DNA of 64,000 nucleotides from Geobacillus thermocatenulatus. Its GTDB lineage: Bacteria > Bacillota > Bacilli > Bacillales > Anoxybacillaceae. Below the pieces are notes generated by a model. That model was not told the origin of the DNA. It ran no database searches and saw nothing but the letters and a program-made list of their open reading frames with translations. Shown here one piece after another: positions 26,017-35,154 of this stretch; position 1 is the first letter of the stretch, and the number at the start of each line of letters is the position of its first letter. The DNA is taken from assembly GCF_002217655.1 (NCBI RefSeq), contig NZ_NEWK01000002.1, forward strand, positions 1,489,164 to 1,553,163. Reading direction: 5' to 3'. A program made the position numbers and the translations under genes.

Positions 26017-26679
26017 ATGAAAATTTTGCTGGCCGAGGACGATCTTCACCTAGGGGAGCTGATCGTTCATTTATTGAAAAAGAAAGGCATCGGCCATATC
26101 GATTGGGTGCAGGAAGGGGAAGATGCGTACGATTACGCCATGGCGGAGTTTTACGATGTCGTCGTGCTCGATTGGATGCTTCCAAACGGCGATGGGGTCG
26201 ATGTGTGCCGCCGCCTGCGGCAAAACGGCTATACAGGCGCGATTTTGATGCTGACGGCGAAAGACGCCGTCCATGACCGCGTCACCGGGCTTGAGGCGGG
26301 AGCGGACGATTACTTGGTCAAACCGTTTGAAATCGACGAGCTCGTCGCACGGCTCAAGGCGCTCGCCCGGCGCACGTTCGTCCCGCTTCAAGAGGAAAAA
26401 GTGGCGTTTCACGGCTTCACCTTAAACCGGACAAGCCATACGCTCCATCGCGGCGATGAAGAGATTTTCCTCACCCCGCGCGAGTTTCAGCTTCTCGATT
26501 TGCTCGTGCAAAACCAAGGGCAAGTCGTGCCGCGCGAAACGATATTGGACCGCGTCTGGGGATGGGACGCCGATGTATCGATGAAAACGATCGACGCGAC
26601 GATCAAGCTATTGCGCAAAAAGTTGAAAGACGATGTCATTCAAACTGTTCGAGGAGTGGGGTATAAAATTGAAAAATAA
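26017..26679 (+). CDS. OmpR-family response regulator (CssR-like)
   Basis: The ATG at 26017 has GGGAGGA at proper spacing; the ATG at 26011 is too close to it. The product has 220 residues. The receiver domain (1-115) has the acidic pocket AEDD (6-9), phospho-acceptor Asp52 (VVVLDWMLPNGDG) and the conserved Lys in LVKPFEIDEL (about 101). The winged-helix DNA-binding domain (about 125-220) includes LTPREFQLLDLLV and IDATIKLLRKKL and ends in TVRGVGYKIEK. Together with the kinase after it and the htrA unit across the operator region, it resembles the CssRS secretion-stress system of Bacillus. The assignment to CssR rests on context. Confidence 0.9.
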   Translation: MKILLAEDDLHLGELIVHLLKKKGIGHIDWVQEGEDAYDYAMAEFYDVVVLDWMLPNGDGVDVCRRLRQNGYTGAILMLTAKDAVHDRVTGLEAGADDYLVKPFEIDELVARLKALARRTFVPLQEEKVAFHGFTLNRTSHTLHRGDEEIFLTPREFQLLDLLVQNQGQVVPRETILDRVWGWDADVSMKTIDATIKLLRKKLKDDVIQTVRGVGYKIEK

Positions 26680-28042
26680 CTGGAGCGAATGGCGCGACTG
26701 GCTGCGCCGCCTAGGAAGCGCCGACTTGTTCCGCCGCGCCCATTGGCGGCTGACGGCGCTCTACAGCGGCATTTTCACGTTGTTTCTCGCCTTGTTTGTC
26801 ATGATCGCCGCGGCCTTGTTTTACTGGATCGCCACTTCTGACCAAGAGCGGCGCATCAGCCGCCTCGCCGAGCAAGAGGCGAATACGATCGAACAAGTGC
26901 TGCTCAAGCAAAGCAATTTCGACTTGTTTGATGATGAAAATGTCATTTTGTTAAGCGAAGACCAACTCTTTTTTTACGTCATCGGCCCGGACGGGGGCTT
27001 GCTCGCCGGGGATGAAGTCCACCCGCGCCTGCGTCCGTATTTTTTAAACGCCTTGTCCCATCTCAAGGCAAATGAGCGCGCTCCCGCCTACATGAGCGTC
27101 TCTTTGCCGGAACATATGCCAGGCCTCGCGCGCGAAGCGACCCGCGACTGGCGCGTGCTCGCCGCCGCCCGTCCGCTCGTCATTCACGGCGATTTCGTGG
27201 GCATGCTGTATATCGGCATGGATGTCACGTCGTTTTTCGGCGTGTTCCATTGGCTGCTCATTGTGCTCATCGGCTTGGCGGTGCTGTTTCTCGCCGTCGG
27301 CGTCGCGCTCAGCTTCTTTATGTCCAAGCGCGCGCTCGCGCCGATTGAAGAGGCGTACGAGCGGCAGCGCCAGTTCGTCGCCGACGCCTCGCACGAGCTG
27401 CGGACGCCGCTGAGCGTCGTCTTCTCGTCCGTCGAGGCGCTTTCGCTCGAGGAGGATGTGATGAAAAACGACTTTGCCCGCCGCTTGCTCGACCGCCTGC
27501 GTGACGAATTAAAGCGAATCACGAAATTGATGAACGACTTGTTGACGCTCGCCCGCGCCGATGCGAAACACGCCGCGCTGGAGCTTTCGAAACAAACGTT
27601 CGATTTCCGCCCGCACGCCGAGCGCACGTTCCAGCTCATGTCGGAACTGGCGGCGAAAAAACAGATTACGGTGCATTTTCACGCTCCCGAGCAAGCGCTC
27701 GTCACCGCCGACCCGGACAAATTGACGCAGCTGTTGTACATTTTGCTCGACAACGCGATCAAATACACCCCCGAAGGCGGCGAGGTGACGCTGTCGATCC
27801 GCACCGAGCCAAAGCACGTGTTCCTTTCCGTCAAAGACACCGGCATCGGCATCCCGCCGGAAGACATCGGCCGCATTTTCGACCGCTTTTACCGCGTCGA
27901 CAAAGCGCGCTCACGCCAACAAGGCGGCCACGGCCTCGGGCTGTCGATCGCCAAATGGATCGTCGACGCCCACGGCGGCACGATCCACGTCCAAAGCCAA
28001 CTCGGGCAAGGGACGGAGTTTCTCGTCCGTCTGCCTGCTTAG
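26669..28042 (+). CDS. sensor histidine kinase (CssS-like)
   Basis: A TTG at 26669 with GAGGAG upstream is the likely start (457 residues), overlapping the regulator by 11 bp; an ATG at 26633 would give 469. TM1 is near residues 27-54 (YSGIFTLFLALFVMIAAALF), followed by an extracytoplasmic sensor of about 130 residues and TM2 near 191-218. The phospho-acceptor His sits in FVADASHELRTPLSVV. The ATPase domain has the N box (LLDNAIKYTPEGG), G1 (DTGIGIPPEDI) and G2 (GGHGLGLSIAKWIV). It would sense envelope stress and phosphorylate the upstream regulator. Confidence 0.9.
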   Translation: MKNNWSEWRDWLRRLGSADLFRRAHWRLTALYSGIFTLFLALFVMIAAALFYWIATSDQERRISRLAEQEANTIEQVLLKQSNFDLFDDENVILLSEDQLFFYVIGPDGGLLAGDEVHPRLRPYFLNALSHLKANERAPAYMSVSLPEHMPGLAREATRDWRVLAAARPLVIHGDFVGMLYIGMDVTSFFGVFHWLLIVLIGLAVLFLAVGVALSFFMSKRALAPIEEAYERQRQFVADASHELRTPLSVVFSSVEALSLEEDVMKNDFARRLLDRLRDELKRITKLMNDLLTLARADAKHAALELSKQTFDFRPHAERTFQLMSELAAKKQITVHFHAPEQALVTADPDKLTQLLYILLDNAIKYTPEGGEVTLSIRTEPKHVFLSVKDTGIGIPPEDIGRIFDRFYRVDKARSRQQGGHGLGLSIAKWIVDAHGGTIHVQSQLGQGTEFLVRLPA

Positions 28043-28105
28043 GCGGCAGGGCGCGCTTGCCATTGGCAGGCGGCAAGGCGTGTTCATACTTTGCCTCTAA
28101 AACAG

Positions 28106-28136
28106 AAGGTGTCCCAGCTGAGTCGGGACACCTTTT
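28106..28136 (+). terminator. terminator of the two-component operon
   Basis: AAGGTGTCCC (28106-28115) and GGGACACCTT (28125-28134) form a 10-bp stem followed by TTTT. Confidence 0.85.
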
Positions 28137-28172
28137 GATTCTGGCGGCCAGATGAAAAGCCGTTTCCACACT

Positions 28173-28583
28173 TCAACGTTTTTTCACAAACGGAACGTCA
28201 CCCTGCTTCAGGCGATGCAACAGGTGAAGGGAGTGAAGAATGCCGAAATATATCAACGCATTCACGACCGCGTTGATATACAGCATGACCAAGTCGCCGG
28301 CATCGCGGATTTCGATCGGAAACAGGCGGATGATGAGGACAGACACCGCGATGAGGAGGAGCGAACCGATCAGAGTACCGCCGAACCGCGCCTGCGGATG
28401 CCATCGAATTCTCGCCAGGCCGACGATCAACGAGCCGATGGCAAATGCGAGAAACGAGCCGTACGCATAGTACCCCACGTTAAACGTAGAAAACAAAAAG
28501 GAAAACCACAACACCAACAAAGCGCCGACCACATCAATCCCATGCGACCGAACCACGTCTTTCCTTCCTCCCCACCATGTCAT
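28173..28583 (-). CDS. four-helix membrane protein
   Basis: The start is taken at the ATG at 28581-28583 (MTWWGGRKDVVRSHGIDVVG) with GGTGAT upstream, giving 136 residues. Four hydrophobic stretches are visible: VVGALLVLWFSFLFS, YGSFLAFAIGSLIVGLARI, GTLIGSLLLIAVSVLIIRLF and LVMLYINAVVNALIYFGIL. The C-terminus is basic (RLKQGDVPFVKKR). I do not recognise the family. It is convergent with the two-component operon and divergent from the PspA pair. Confidence 0.6.
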   Translation of the reverse strand: MTWWGGRKDVVRSHGIDVVGALLVLWFSFLFSTFNVGYYAYGSFLAFAIGSLIVGLARIRWHPQARFGGTLIGSLLLIAVSVLIIRLFPIEIRDAGDLVMLYINAVVNALIYFGILHSLHLLHRLKQGDVPFVKKR

Positions 28584-28734
28584 GCGAACATCACCGTCTA
28601 TCTTGCGTGGATCCCCTAATGGAGGATATGCGCAAAATTCCTTCAAAAAACATTCGCTTTTCACCTAATTTTCTCCTTCCCCTTCTACAATACAAACCGT
28701 AAGCCAGTCCACCACACAAAAGGAGGTGACGAGA

Positions 28735-29259
28735 TTGAAGAAAGCTCGGGCAGTTTTTCTGCTCGCCCTTATTGCCCTTGCGGGGGTCAGCCTGTTTCAC
28801 GTTCTCGCCCCGCATGAAGTGATGGCGCACGGGCGGCCGGGCGCTCCGTTTGACGGCATGCCGAATGGATTCGGTCATCCCCATCGGGAGTTCATCATGG
28901 AGCGGCGTGAAGGCTGGATGATGCCGATGTTGTTCCTAAAGTGGCTCATCCCTCTTTTGCTTGCCGCCGCCGGGGTCGTGTGGCTCGCTGCGGCGCGGTC
29001 GAAGCGCTGGATCGGCTGGGTGCTCGTCGCGCTCGGAATTGCGGCGTTGCTGCCGAAATGGGTGTTGATTTTGCTCGCACTGGCCGCGGTGTACACCTTG
29101 GGGCGTCGCCAAGGGCGCAAACCGTCCGCCGTTGATGCGTTGATGCCAGCGACGCCATCCGTTTCCGCCGATTGGCTTGATGAATGGGAAAAAACGATTC
29201 AAAAGGAGGCACAAACAAATGGGCATTTTTCGCCGAATGAAGACGATCGTTCTCGCTGA
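28735..29259 (+). CDS. membrane protein partnered with a PspA homologue
   Basis: A TTG at 28735 lies behind AAAGGAGGTGA; the upstream GTG at 28726 is inside the ribosome site. The product has 174 residues. It has an N-terminal membrane helix or signal (AVFLLALIALAGVSLFHVLA), then a His/Pro/Gly-rich extracytoplasmic stretch, then two helices (MLFLKWLIPLLLAAAGVVWL and IGWVLVALGIAALLPKWVLI) and a soluble tail. Its end overlaps the PspA-like gene by 41 bp, so the two are translated together. It probably anchors or signals to the PspA-like protein; the family is not known to me. Confidence 0.65.
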   Translation: MKKARAVFLLALIALAGVSLFHVLAPHEVMAHGRPGAPFDGMPNGFGHPHREFIMERREGWMMPMLFLKWLIPLLLAAAGVVWLAAARSKRWIGWVLVALGIAALLPKWVLILLALAAVYTLGRRQGRKPSAVDALMPATPSVSADWLDEWEKTIQKEAQTNGHFSPNEDDRSR

Positions 29260-29872
29260 AGTGAACGAACAAATCGACCGCTGGGAAGACCCTGTCGCCA
29301 TGACGAAACAATATTTGCGTGAACTTGAAGAACAGCTCGAACGTGGACGCCAGGCGCTCGCCCAACAATGGGTCGCCGAGCGGCGCTACGAGACGCTTAT
29401 CGCCCAAGCGGAGGCGACGATTGAAAAACGGAGCCGCCAGGCGAAACTGGCGCTCGAGCGCAACGAAGAAGCCGTCGCCAAACTCGCTTTGCGCGACAAG
29501 CTGTTGTATGAGAAAAAGCTGGAGGCGTACAAACAACAATACGACGCCATCAAAGCGAAAACGGCGGAAGTCGCCAACCGGCTCAACCAATTGCGCGAGC
29601 GGTATGACGAACTTTCCGCCAAACAACTGGAGCTCGCCGCCCGCGTCAACGCCGCGCAAGCGTTGAAACAAATCGACTCGGCGCTCGCCTCCTTTTCCGC
29701 CGACGAGGCGCTGCGCGGATTCGCCCGCATGGAAGAGCGCGTCATCGCGCTAGAAGCCGAAGCGGCAGCCGCCCGATTCGGAACGAACGCCGTGTTGTCC
29801 CCTGTGCCGTTTGAAGAAGAAGTGGAACGTGAATTGGCGAAATGGAAAGACGCCCAAGCGCATAACGCCTAA
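29219..29872 (+). CDS. PspA/IM30-family membrane stress protein
   Basis: The ATG at 29219 follows AAAAGGAGG. The product has 217 residues and is almost entirely coiled coil. The opening MGIFRRMKTIVLAEVNEQID and the segment DPVAMTKQYLRELEEQLERG are diagnostic of PspA/LiaH/Vipp1 proteins, which polymerise on damaged membranes. The length is close to PspA and LiaH. It lies near the htrA/two-component cluster, so the region as a whole looks devoted to envelope stress. A stem-loop follows at 29903. Confidence 0.88.
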   Translation: MGIFRRMKTIVLAEVNEQIDRWEDPVAMTKQYLRELEEQLERGRQALAQQWVAERRYETLIAQAEATIEKRSRQAKLALERNEEAVAKLALRDKLLYEKKLEAYKQQYDAIKAKTAEVANRLNQLRERYDELSAKQLELAARVNAAQALKQIDSALASFSADEALRGFARMEERVIALEAEAAAARFGTNAVLSPVPFEEEVERELAKWKDAQAHNA

Positions 29873-29902
29873 TTGCCCCCTCCCCCCTTTTGACATAGAT
29901 CA

Positions 29903-29927
29903 CCCCCTTGCCGAGTTGGCAAGGGGG
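29903..29927 (+). terminator. stem-loop after the PspA-like gene
   Basis: CCCCCTTGCC and GGCAAGGGGG form a perfect 10-bp stem with a 5-base loop. The following T stretch is weak (GTCGTTTGTTTC). Confidence 0.6.
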
Positions 29928-30105
29928 AGTCGTTTGTTTCACTCCCTTGGACAAGCGGCGGCCAAAAGCACATGCAGCCCGCGACAAGCCTGCATGATGC
30001 CTTACGGTCATGGTCTTGCCCCATTGATAAGCAAAATCGTTTCCTTTGTTTTTCCATCGTGCTAAAATTGTTAGAGAGACGAAAGAATACAGGAGATGAC
30101 CTGCC

Positions 30106-31338
30106 GTGAACTGGAAACGAAGCGTCCGCATCCTCTGGCTGTGCAATTTCATGGTGTCGGCGGGAATGACGATGGTCATTCCGTTTTTGTCGCTGCTGTT
30201 GTGGGAAATGGGCGTCACCGAGCATCATTCGTTGAGCGTCTGGACCGGTCTTGTCTTTTCGGCGACATTTTTGTCGGCGGCCATCATGGCGCCGATTTGG
30301 GGCATGTTCGCCGACAAGTACGGCCAACGCGCCAACCTCATCCGTGCGGGGATTGGCATGGGGCTGATCACCAGCTGCATGGCATTCGCCCATTCGCCGA
30401 TGGCGTTGCTTGCCCTCCGATTCCTTGTCGGCTTTTTCTCCGGATTCATCACCGTCTCGTTTTCGTACTTGGCGCGCGTCGTGCCAAAAGACCATAGCGG
30501 CGAAGCGCTCGGGACGCTGCAGACGGGAAGCATCGCCGGCAACATCATCGGGCCGCTCATCGGCGGCGCCTTATCCGATTGGTTCGGTTTCCGCCCGGTG
30601 TTTCTCGTGACCGGGTTTTGCATTTTGGCGACATTGCTTCCTGTCGTCTTTTGGCTCGACAAAGATCCCGTCGCGCCGCAGACGAAAGAGCACCACGCCA
30701 GTTTCAAAGAAGTATTCGCACATCGGCCGCTCGTCATCTTGTTTGTCGCCACCTTTCTCGTGCAAATCGCCGTTCTTGGCGTCAACTCGATGATGACGAT
30801 TTTCGTCCAATCGCTCGTCGGCCATTCTCGCAATCTCGCATTTCTATCGGGCCTCGCCTCCTCGATCACAGGGATCGCCACCATCATCGGCGCGCCGTAT
30901 TTAGGCAAGCTCGGCGACCGGATCGGGCAGGGGAAAATGCTGCCGATGTTGCTTGTTCTGTCCGGCCTGTTCGCCTTGCCGCAAGTATGGACAGATCATC
31001 TTTATGAATTGTACGTTTGGCGCTTCTTGCAAGGGCTTGTCATTGGCGGGGTATGGCCTGCCCTTCAAGCGCTGATCAACGCGCAATGCCCGCGCCGCAT
31101 CCAAGGGCGGGTGTTCGGCGTCACGGCTAGCTCCCGCTTCCTCGGCAACCTCGCTGGCCCGACGGCAGCGGGGGCCATTGCAGGATTCGCGTCCATTTCC
31201 GCCATTTTCGCCTTGTCAGGGCTGCTCCTCATCGCCACAGGTGCTTTGGTCGGATACACCGCCCACGACCGGGCATGGCGTGAAGAAATGAAAGAAAAAA
31301 TCGCCGCCTGGGCGCACCGCCTTCACATCCGGCACTGA
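30106..31338 (+). CDS. MFS multidrug transporter
   Basis: A GTG at 30106 follows CAGGAGATGACC. The protein has 410 residues and about twelve membrane helices. MFS motif A appears as GMFADKYGQRANLIRAG between helices 2 and 3, and the motif C-like GNIIGPLIGGALSDWFGFRP at helix 5 is typical of drug/H+ antiporters of the MdtG type. It is a single gene with high GC, like its neighbours. The substrate is unknown. Confidence 0.85.
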   Translation: MNWKRSVRILWLCNFMVSAGMTMVIPFLSLLLWEMGVTEHHSLSVWTGLVFSATFLSAAIMAPIWGMFADKYGQRANLIRAGIGMGLITSCMAFAHSPMALLALRFLVGFFSGFITVSFSYLARVVPKDHSGEALGTLQTGSIAGNIIGPLIGGALSDWFGFRPVFLVTGFCILATLLPVVFWLDKDPVAPQTKEHHASFKEVFAHRPLVILFVATFLVQIAVLGVNSMMTIFVQSLVGHSRNLAFLSGLASSITGIATIIGAPYLGKLGDRIGQGKMLPMLLVLSGLFALPQVWTDHLYELYVWRFLQGLVIGGVWPALQALINAQCPRRIQGRVFGVTASSRFLGNLAGPTAAGAIAGFASISAIFALSGLLLIATGALVGYTAHDRAWREEMKEKIAAWAHRLHIRH

Positions 31339-31359
31339 CAGCGCGGCCAAGGGCAATGA

Positions 31360-31393
31360 AAAAACGGCCTGAGGGGAGCCCCTTCAGGCCGTT
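31360..31393 (-). terminator. terminator of the P1-family peptidase gene
   Basis: On the minus strand AACGGCCTGAAGGGG pairs with CCCCTCAGGCCGTT and is followed by a run of T. It also sits just after the convergent MFS gene and may serve both. Confidence 0.85.
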
Positions 31394-31398
31394 GTCCA

Positions 31399-32445
31399 TC
31401 ATTCCCCCATCCGTCGAAGCAGCGAATACGGCATCGCCTCCCCAACCCGTCCATTCCGTCCCGTCGTCGTCTCAGCCGTCGTGAGCGAATTCCAAATCGC
31501 TTCCTCGGTCGCCTCAATCGCCGCTTGGAACAACTCGTTCATCAGCGGCGCATCGTCGCGGACGAGCGGCGGAACAGATTGCAGTACAGAATCGGAAACA
31601 TGCGGGATCGTATAAGCATTGGAAAACGCAATGACAATATCGCCGCTCCCGTGATGGACACAGCTTCCCGTCCGACCGAGCCCCACCGCCGCCCGCCGCG
31701 CCAGCCGCTTCAACTGCCGCGCATCGAGCGGCGCATCAGTCGCGACGATCATCATAATCGACCCAGGCGGCACATCCCGTTCATCGAACGACGGCGGCAC
31801 ATACGGCACGAACCGCAACTCCTCACGCCGTCCGAAATTGCTCACGACCAGCGCCCCGACCGTATATCCCCCGCTCACGACCCGCGACGAGCTGCCAACT
31901 CCCCCTTTCCAACCGAAACACATCATCCCCGTCCCTGCTCCGACCGCGCCTTCTTCCATCTCCACCCGCGCCGCGGCAATCGCCTCTTTCGCATGCTCCT
32001 TCGTCACCGCCATCACCCGCGCCGTGTTCAAATAGCTGTCATTGCATTCCCCGACAACAATGTTGACTGACCTCGTCACATCTCCAATCTCTGGCGTCAT
32101 CGCAAGCATATGCTCAAGCGTCCCTTGCCAAACTTCCCCGACGCTGAACGTATTCGTCAGCATAATCGGCGACTCGATCATCCCGAGCTCCTCGACTTGC
32201 ACCAGCCCCACCGTTTTCCCAAACCCGTTCAACACAAAACAAGCTGCAGGCACTTTCTCCAAAAACGAATTGCCCCCGTGCGGCAGCACCGCCGTCACCC
32301 CGGTGCGGATCACCGTCCGTTCGTCCATCTCTTCCCGAATCGTCACGTGCCCCACCCTTACCCCGGGCACATCGGTGATTTGATTGCGCTCCCCTGTCGG
32401 AAGCGTGCCGATGGAAAAACCGAGATCGCGAAGCTTGCACCGCAT
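31399..32445 (-). CDS. P1-family (DmpA-like) peptidase
   Basis: The start is the ATG at 32445 (a GTG precedes it in frame at 32448), with a purine-rich GGGAAGGGG upstream; 348 residues. The pattern ITDVPGVRVGHVTI near the N-terminus, the NECNDSYLN-like VGECNDSYLN (about 131-140) and GAVGAGTGMMCFGWKGGVGS (about 166-185) identify the L-aminopeptidase/D-esterase group of N-terminal nucleophile hydrolases. These are made as precursors and cut themselves; I could not place the self-cleavage Ser with certainty (VVSNFGRREE is the candidate region). Single gene, probably cytoplasmic. Confidence 0.85.
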   Translation of the reverse strand: MRCKLRDLGFSIGTLPTGERNQITDVPGVRVGHVTIREEMDERTVIRTGVTAVLPHGGNSFLEKVPAACFVLNGFGKTVGLVQVEELGMIESPIMLTNTFSVGEVWQGTLEHMLAMTPEIGDVTRSVNIVVGECNDSYLNTARVMAVTKEHAKEAIAAARVEMEEGAVGAGTGMMCFGWKGGVGSSSRVVSGGYTVGALVVSNFGRREELRFVPYVPPSFDERDVPPGSIMMIVATDAPLDARQLKRLARRAAVGLGRTGSCVHHGSGDIVIAFSNAYTIPHVSDSVLQSVPPLVRDDAPLMNELFQAAIEATEEAIWNSLTTAETTTGRNGRVGEAMPYSLLRRMGE

Positions 32446-32721
32446 CACCGTTCCCCTTCCCTTTGTTGGCTATACCCATCGTGAAAAGGCAAAAACAAAC
32501 GCCCATCTGGAAGCAAACAAATGTTGCTCCTTCTATCAAGTATAGCGCATCGAACAAAGCTGCCGCGAGAAAAACAGAACGAAGAAGAAGTTTTGCGCGT
32601 GGCGAGGATCAAGGGAAGATGGCGGGTCTTCTCCATATTGCCAGCGAAGACAGCACACAAAGAGAAAAATTGTGCGGATGAAAGCGTGATTCAAATATGG
32701 GTGGGAGACGGGAGTTGGAGA

Positions 32722-33819
32722 GGGTCAATTTCTCGTAGGTACGATGAAAGCCTAACATCAGTATCTCAAGAAACGTTTTGAGGCCGAGTTTCAATCCCTC
32801 ATAGGTACGATAAAAACGTAATCCTAAATCTTTAACATTGTTTGAGCGTTTGCGAGTTTCAATCCCTCATAGGTACGATAAAAACCCAACCTCATCCATC
32901 ATTATACGGCTTGGAGATTTGATTTGTTTCAATCCCTCATAGGTACGATAAAAACTCGACAAGAAACCCCCACTTCGACGCCTACAGGCGGTTTCAATCC
33001 CTCATAGGTACGATAAAAACAGTTCATGCACCCCTTTTCATTGATTGGATTTCATGTTTCAATCCCTCATAGGTACGATAAAAACACGCCTGTGGCATTT
33101 TTGAGGTACTGTTCAGCCGCATGTTTCAATCCCTCATAGATACGATAAAAACAAACATCCATTGAGATAGATGTTGATTTCGGAATAGTTTCAATCCCTC
33201 ATAGGTACGATAAAAACTCGGCGATCGGTGCATGATATGCGGAAGAACACCAATTGTTTCAATCCCTCATAGGTACGATAAAAACGATTGGTTGGCGGCA
33301 GAGTTGGCAAAAGTCGAGAAAGGTTTCAATCCCTCATAGGTACGATAAAAACTTTTGCTTACTTCGGTTCTTCGTTCTGTGAAAAATTGTTTCAATCCCT
33401 CATAGGTACGATAAAAACTAGGTGGCGGGAGTATGTCACGATGAGCGCTTGTAGGTGAGTTTCAATCCCTCATAGGTACGATAAAAACGGGCGAAACAGG
33501 TGTATGAAGACGTTTCGCTGTTGGGTTTCAATCCCTCATAGGTACGATAAAAACCTTCCCAACGGTTTTCTGGTTGGGGAATTTATACGTGTTTCAATCC
33601 CTCATAGGTACGATAAAAACCACCACTTTTAGGAGACATGTCTTTCCACGTACCTTCAAGTTTCAATCCCTCATAGGTACGATAAAAACAAACTTATTTT
33701 TCGTTTCTTCAGTCAATCGAATTAGTTTCAATCCCTCATAGGTACGATAAAAACGTGCGGCGCTAGGGCGTTGCACACACCGTTTCTACGTTTCAATCCC
33801 TCATAGGTACGATAAAAAC
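32722..33819 (-). CRISPR. CRISPR array 1
   Basis: Sixteen 30-bp repeats start at 32788, 32856, 32926, 32991, 33056, 33123, 33188, 33256, 33323, 33389, 33459, 33525, 33591, 33660, 33725 and 33790, separated by spacers of about 35-40 bp. On the plus strand the repeat begins GTTTCAATCCCTCAT and ends CGATAAAAAC. One repeat (33123) has a single G-to-A change, and a seventeenth, badly decayed copy lies at 32722-32751. The decayed end is the old, leader-distal end, and the conserved leader is at 33820-33939, so the transcript runs on the minus strand and mature crRNAs would carry the ATTGAAAC 5' handle. The region 32446-32721 between the peptidase gene and the array shows no gene. Confidence 0.97.
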
Positions 33820-33939
33820 CCAAACCATGCGCATCAAATCAAGCTTTTTCCTTTGGGTTGTTTCTAGAATATCACGTTTCAAAAATTCTGTCAATACAAC
33901 CTCAGCCGTGATGGCTGTAGGATTTCGGCACAAAAAAAC
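33820..33939 (-). promoter_or_regulatory. leader of array 1 with sigma-A promoter
   Basis: On the minus strand TTGACA (33894-33889) and TATTCT (33871-33866) are 17 bp apart, about 46 bp before the first repeat. The leader is nearly identical to that of array 2 and recognisably related to that of array 3. Confidence 0.85.
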
Positions 33940-33989
33940 ATTGTCGTCGATCCCCCGGTTTTTTTGCACGATTGGGGGTCGACGACAAT
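33931..33989 (-). terminator. terminator of the cmr operon
   Basis: On the minus strand ATTGTCGTCGACCCCC pairs with GGGGGATCGACGACAAT, with one bulge, and is followed by GTTTTTTTG. It starts 11 bp after the cmr6 stop and insulates the array-1 leader from the cas genes. The same hairpin occurs before the leaders of arrays 2 and 3. Confidence 0.85.
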
Positions 33990-33999
33990 CGCAAGACCC

Positions 34000-35142
34000 T
34001 CACTTTTCCTCCAACAGTTGTTGAAGTTTGTCCATTTTTTGCTTTTGCTTTTTGCTAACGGCTTTTCCCCATTCTCTGATGCGTTTCCAATACGCCTGCA
34101 ACGCAACGGCGGCTTGTTTGTTTTGCTGCTCGATCACCTGTTGGTAAAGGCTATCCTTGCTTCGCTGCCTATCCGTTTCGCTGTCAGTCAGCCGCTCAAT
34201 TTCGGCCACAAGCCGTTCTTCGGGGGAGAGGAGGGCCAGCCTTGCTCGTTCTTCTTCCTCGCGTCTCTTCCGCTCCAGCATTTCCTGCTCGATTTTCTGG
34301 CGCTCAAGGCGGGCACGTTCTTTTTGCACCAATGGGAGGAATTCCGTTTCTGTCACATCGTCCACCTCAGAAAATCGGCCATATCCCGACGATGTTTTCG
34401 AACCGATGCCCCATTCCATCAACGCCTGTTTGGTATATAACGATGCTGCCTCTAACAAACGGGTAGTTTTTTCATCGTCTCGAAAGCCATGAGCCGTCAA
34501 ATAAATGTCCACCTCTGCAGCCATGACCGTCCAAAACGAAACGGGAACAGGTTTTTGATTATCTGTCGCAGCTTTTTTTCCTTCATAATACTCCTTCATA
34601 TGTACAGCGAGCACATCCTTTTCCAACCGCAAGCCATCGATGAGAAAGATGTCGTAAAACTGCACCTGTCCTTTATGGTCTTGTATCCCAAAAATCGTAC
34701 ATCCATCTTCATGCTCGCTGAGCCGTTTCTCGTCCCCTTCGCAATACGCCTCGATGAACCAATGGCGGACAAGGCCCTTCAAACTGGAAGCAGGGATGTA
34801 AGGAAGGCCGTACACGGGGTGGATCGTCAATGACGTCTCACGGACATGCCCCGCGCCCAATCCGTGGACAATTCGGCCAGAGAGGCGAGCTTTCAGCTTC
34901 TTGACTCCCCCTGTTTGCGCCCATTCCACCATGGCCTGTTCTCGCTGCGCCCGTAGCTGCTCGCCAACCTCTTTCAGCTCTGGGAGAATCGGGACGGATT
35001 TCAACTGTTTCGAAGATTCCCACACTTTTTTACGGTCATTCCACCGATGCTCAATAAAATAATGGAGATGGTACGCCAAATGCCCGATCGATTTATTGGC
35101 CTTTTGCACGACTTCTAGAGTGTCCTTTGGATGAAAAAGCAT
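34000..35142 (-). CDS. cmr6: type III-B RAMP protein Cmr6
   Basis: The protein has 380 residues; the ATG at 35142 follows AAGGAGGGGAGGG. The RAMP core (about residues 85-255) has the Cmr6 signatures GLGAGHVRETSLTIHPVYGL and PYIPASSLKGLVRHW, and a glycine-rich loop near GIGSKTSSGYGRF. From about residue 270 an unusual charged coiled extension follows (RLERQKIEQEMLERKRREEE), ending in a basic tail (AVSKKQKQKMDKL), which makes the protein longer than many Cmr6 proteins. Cmr6 sits near the 3'-end side of the crRNA in the Cmr complex. It is the last gene of the III-B operon. Confidence 0.92.
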   Translation of the reverse strand: MLFHPKDTLEVVQKANKSIGHLAYHLHYFIEHRWNDRKKVWESSKQLKSVPILPELKEVGEQLRAQREQAMVEWAQTGGVKKLKARLSGRIVHGLGAGHVRETSLTIHPVYGLPYIPASSLKGLVRHWFIEAYCEGDEKRLSEHEDGCTIFGIQDHKGQVQFYDIFLIDGLRLEKDVLAVHMKEYYEGKKAATDNQKPVPVSFWTVMAAEVDIYLTAHGFRDDEKTTRLLEAASLYTKQALMEWGIGSKTSSGYGRFSEVDDVTETEFLPLVQKERARLERQKIEQEMLERKRREEEERARLALLSPEERLVAEIERLTDSETDRQRSKDSLYQQVIEQQNKQAAVALQAYWKRIREWGKAVSKKQKQKMDKLQQLLEEK

Positions 35143-35154
35143 GCCCTCCCCTCC

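Noticed and set aside
32722-32751. Counting the degenerate copy as a working repeat of array 1
   Set aside because: It has seven changes from the consensus; I treat it as the decayed distal end and not as a functional repeat.
33555-33590. Hairpin in an array-1 spacer (TTCCCAAC with GTTGGGGAA)
   Set aside because: The stem is imperfect and no T run follows in the transcribed direction, so it is not comparable to the terminator-like spacer of array 2.
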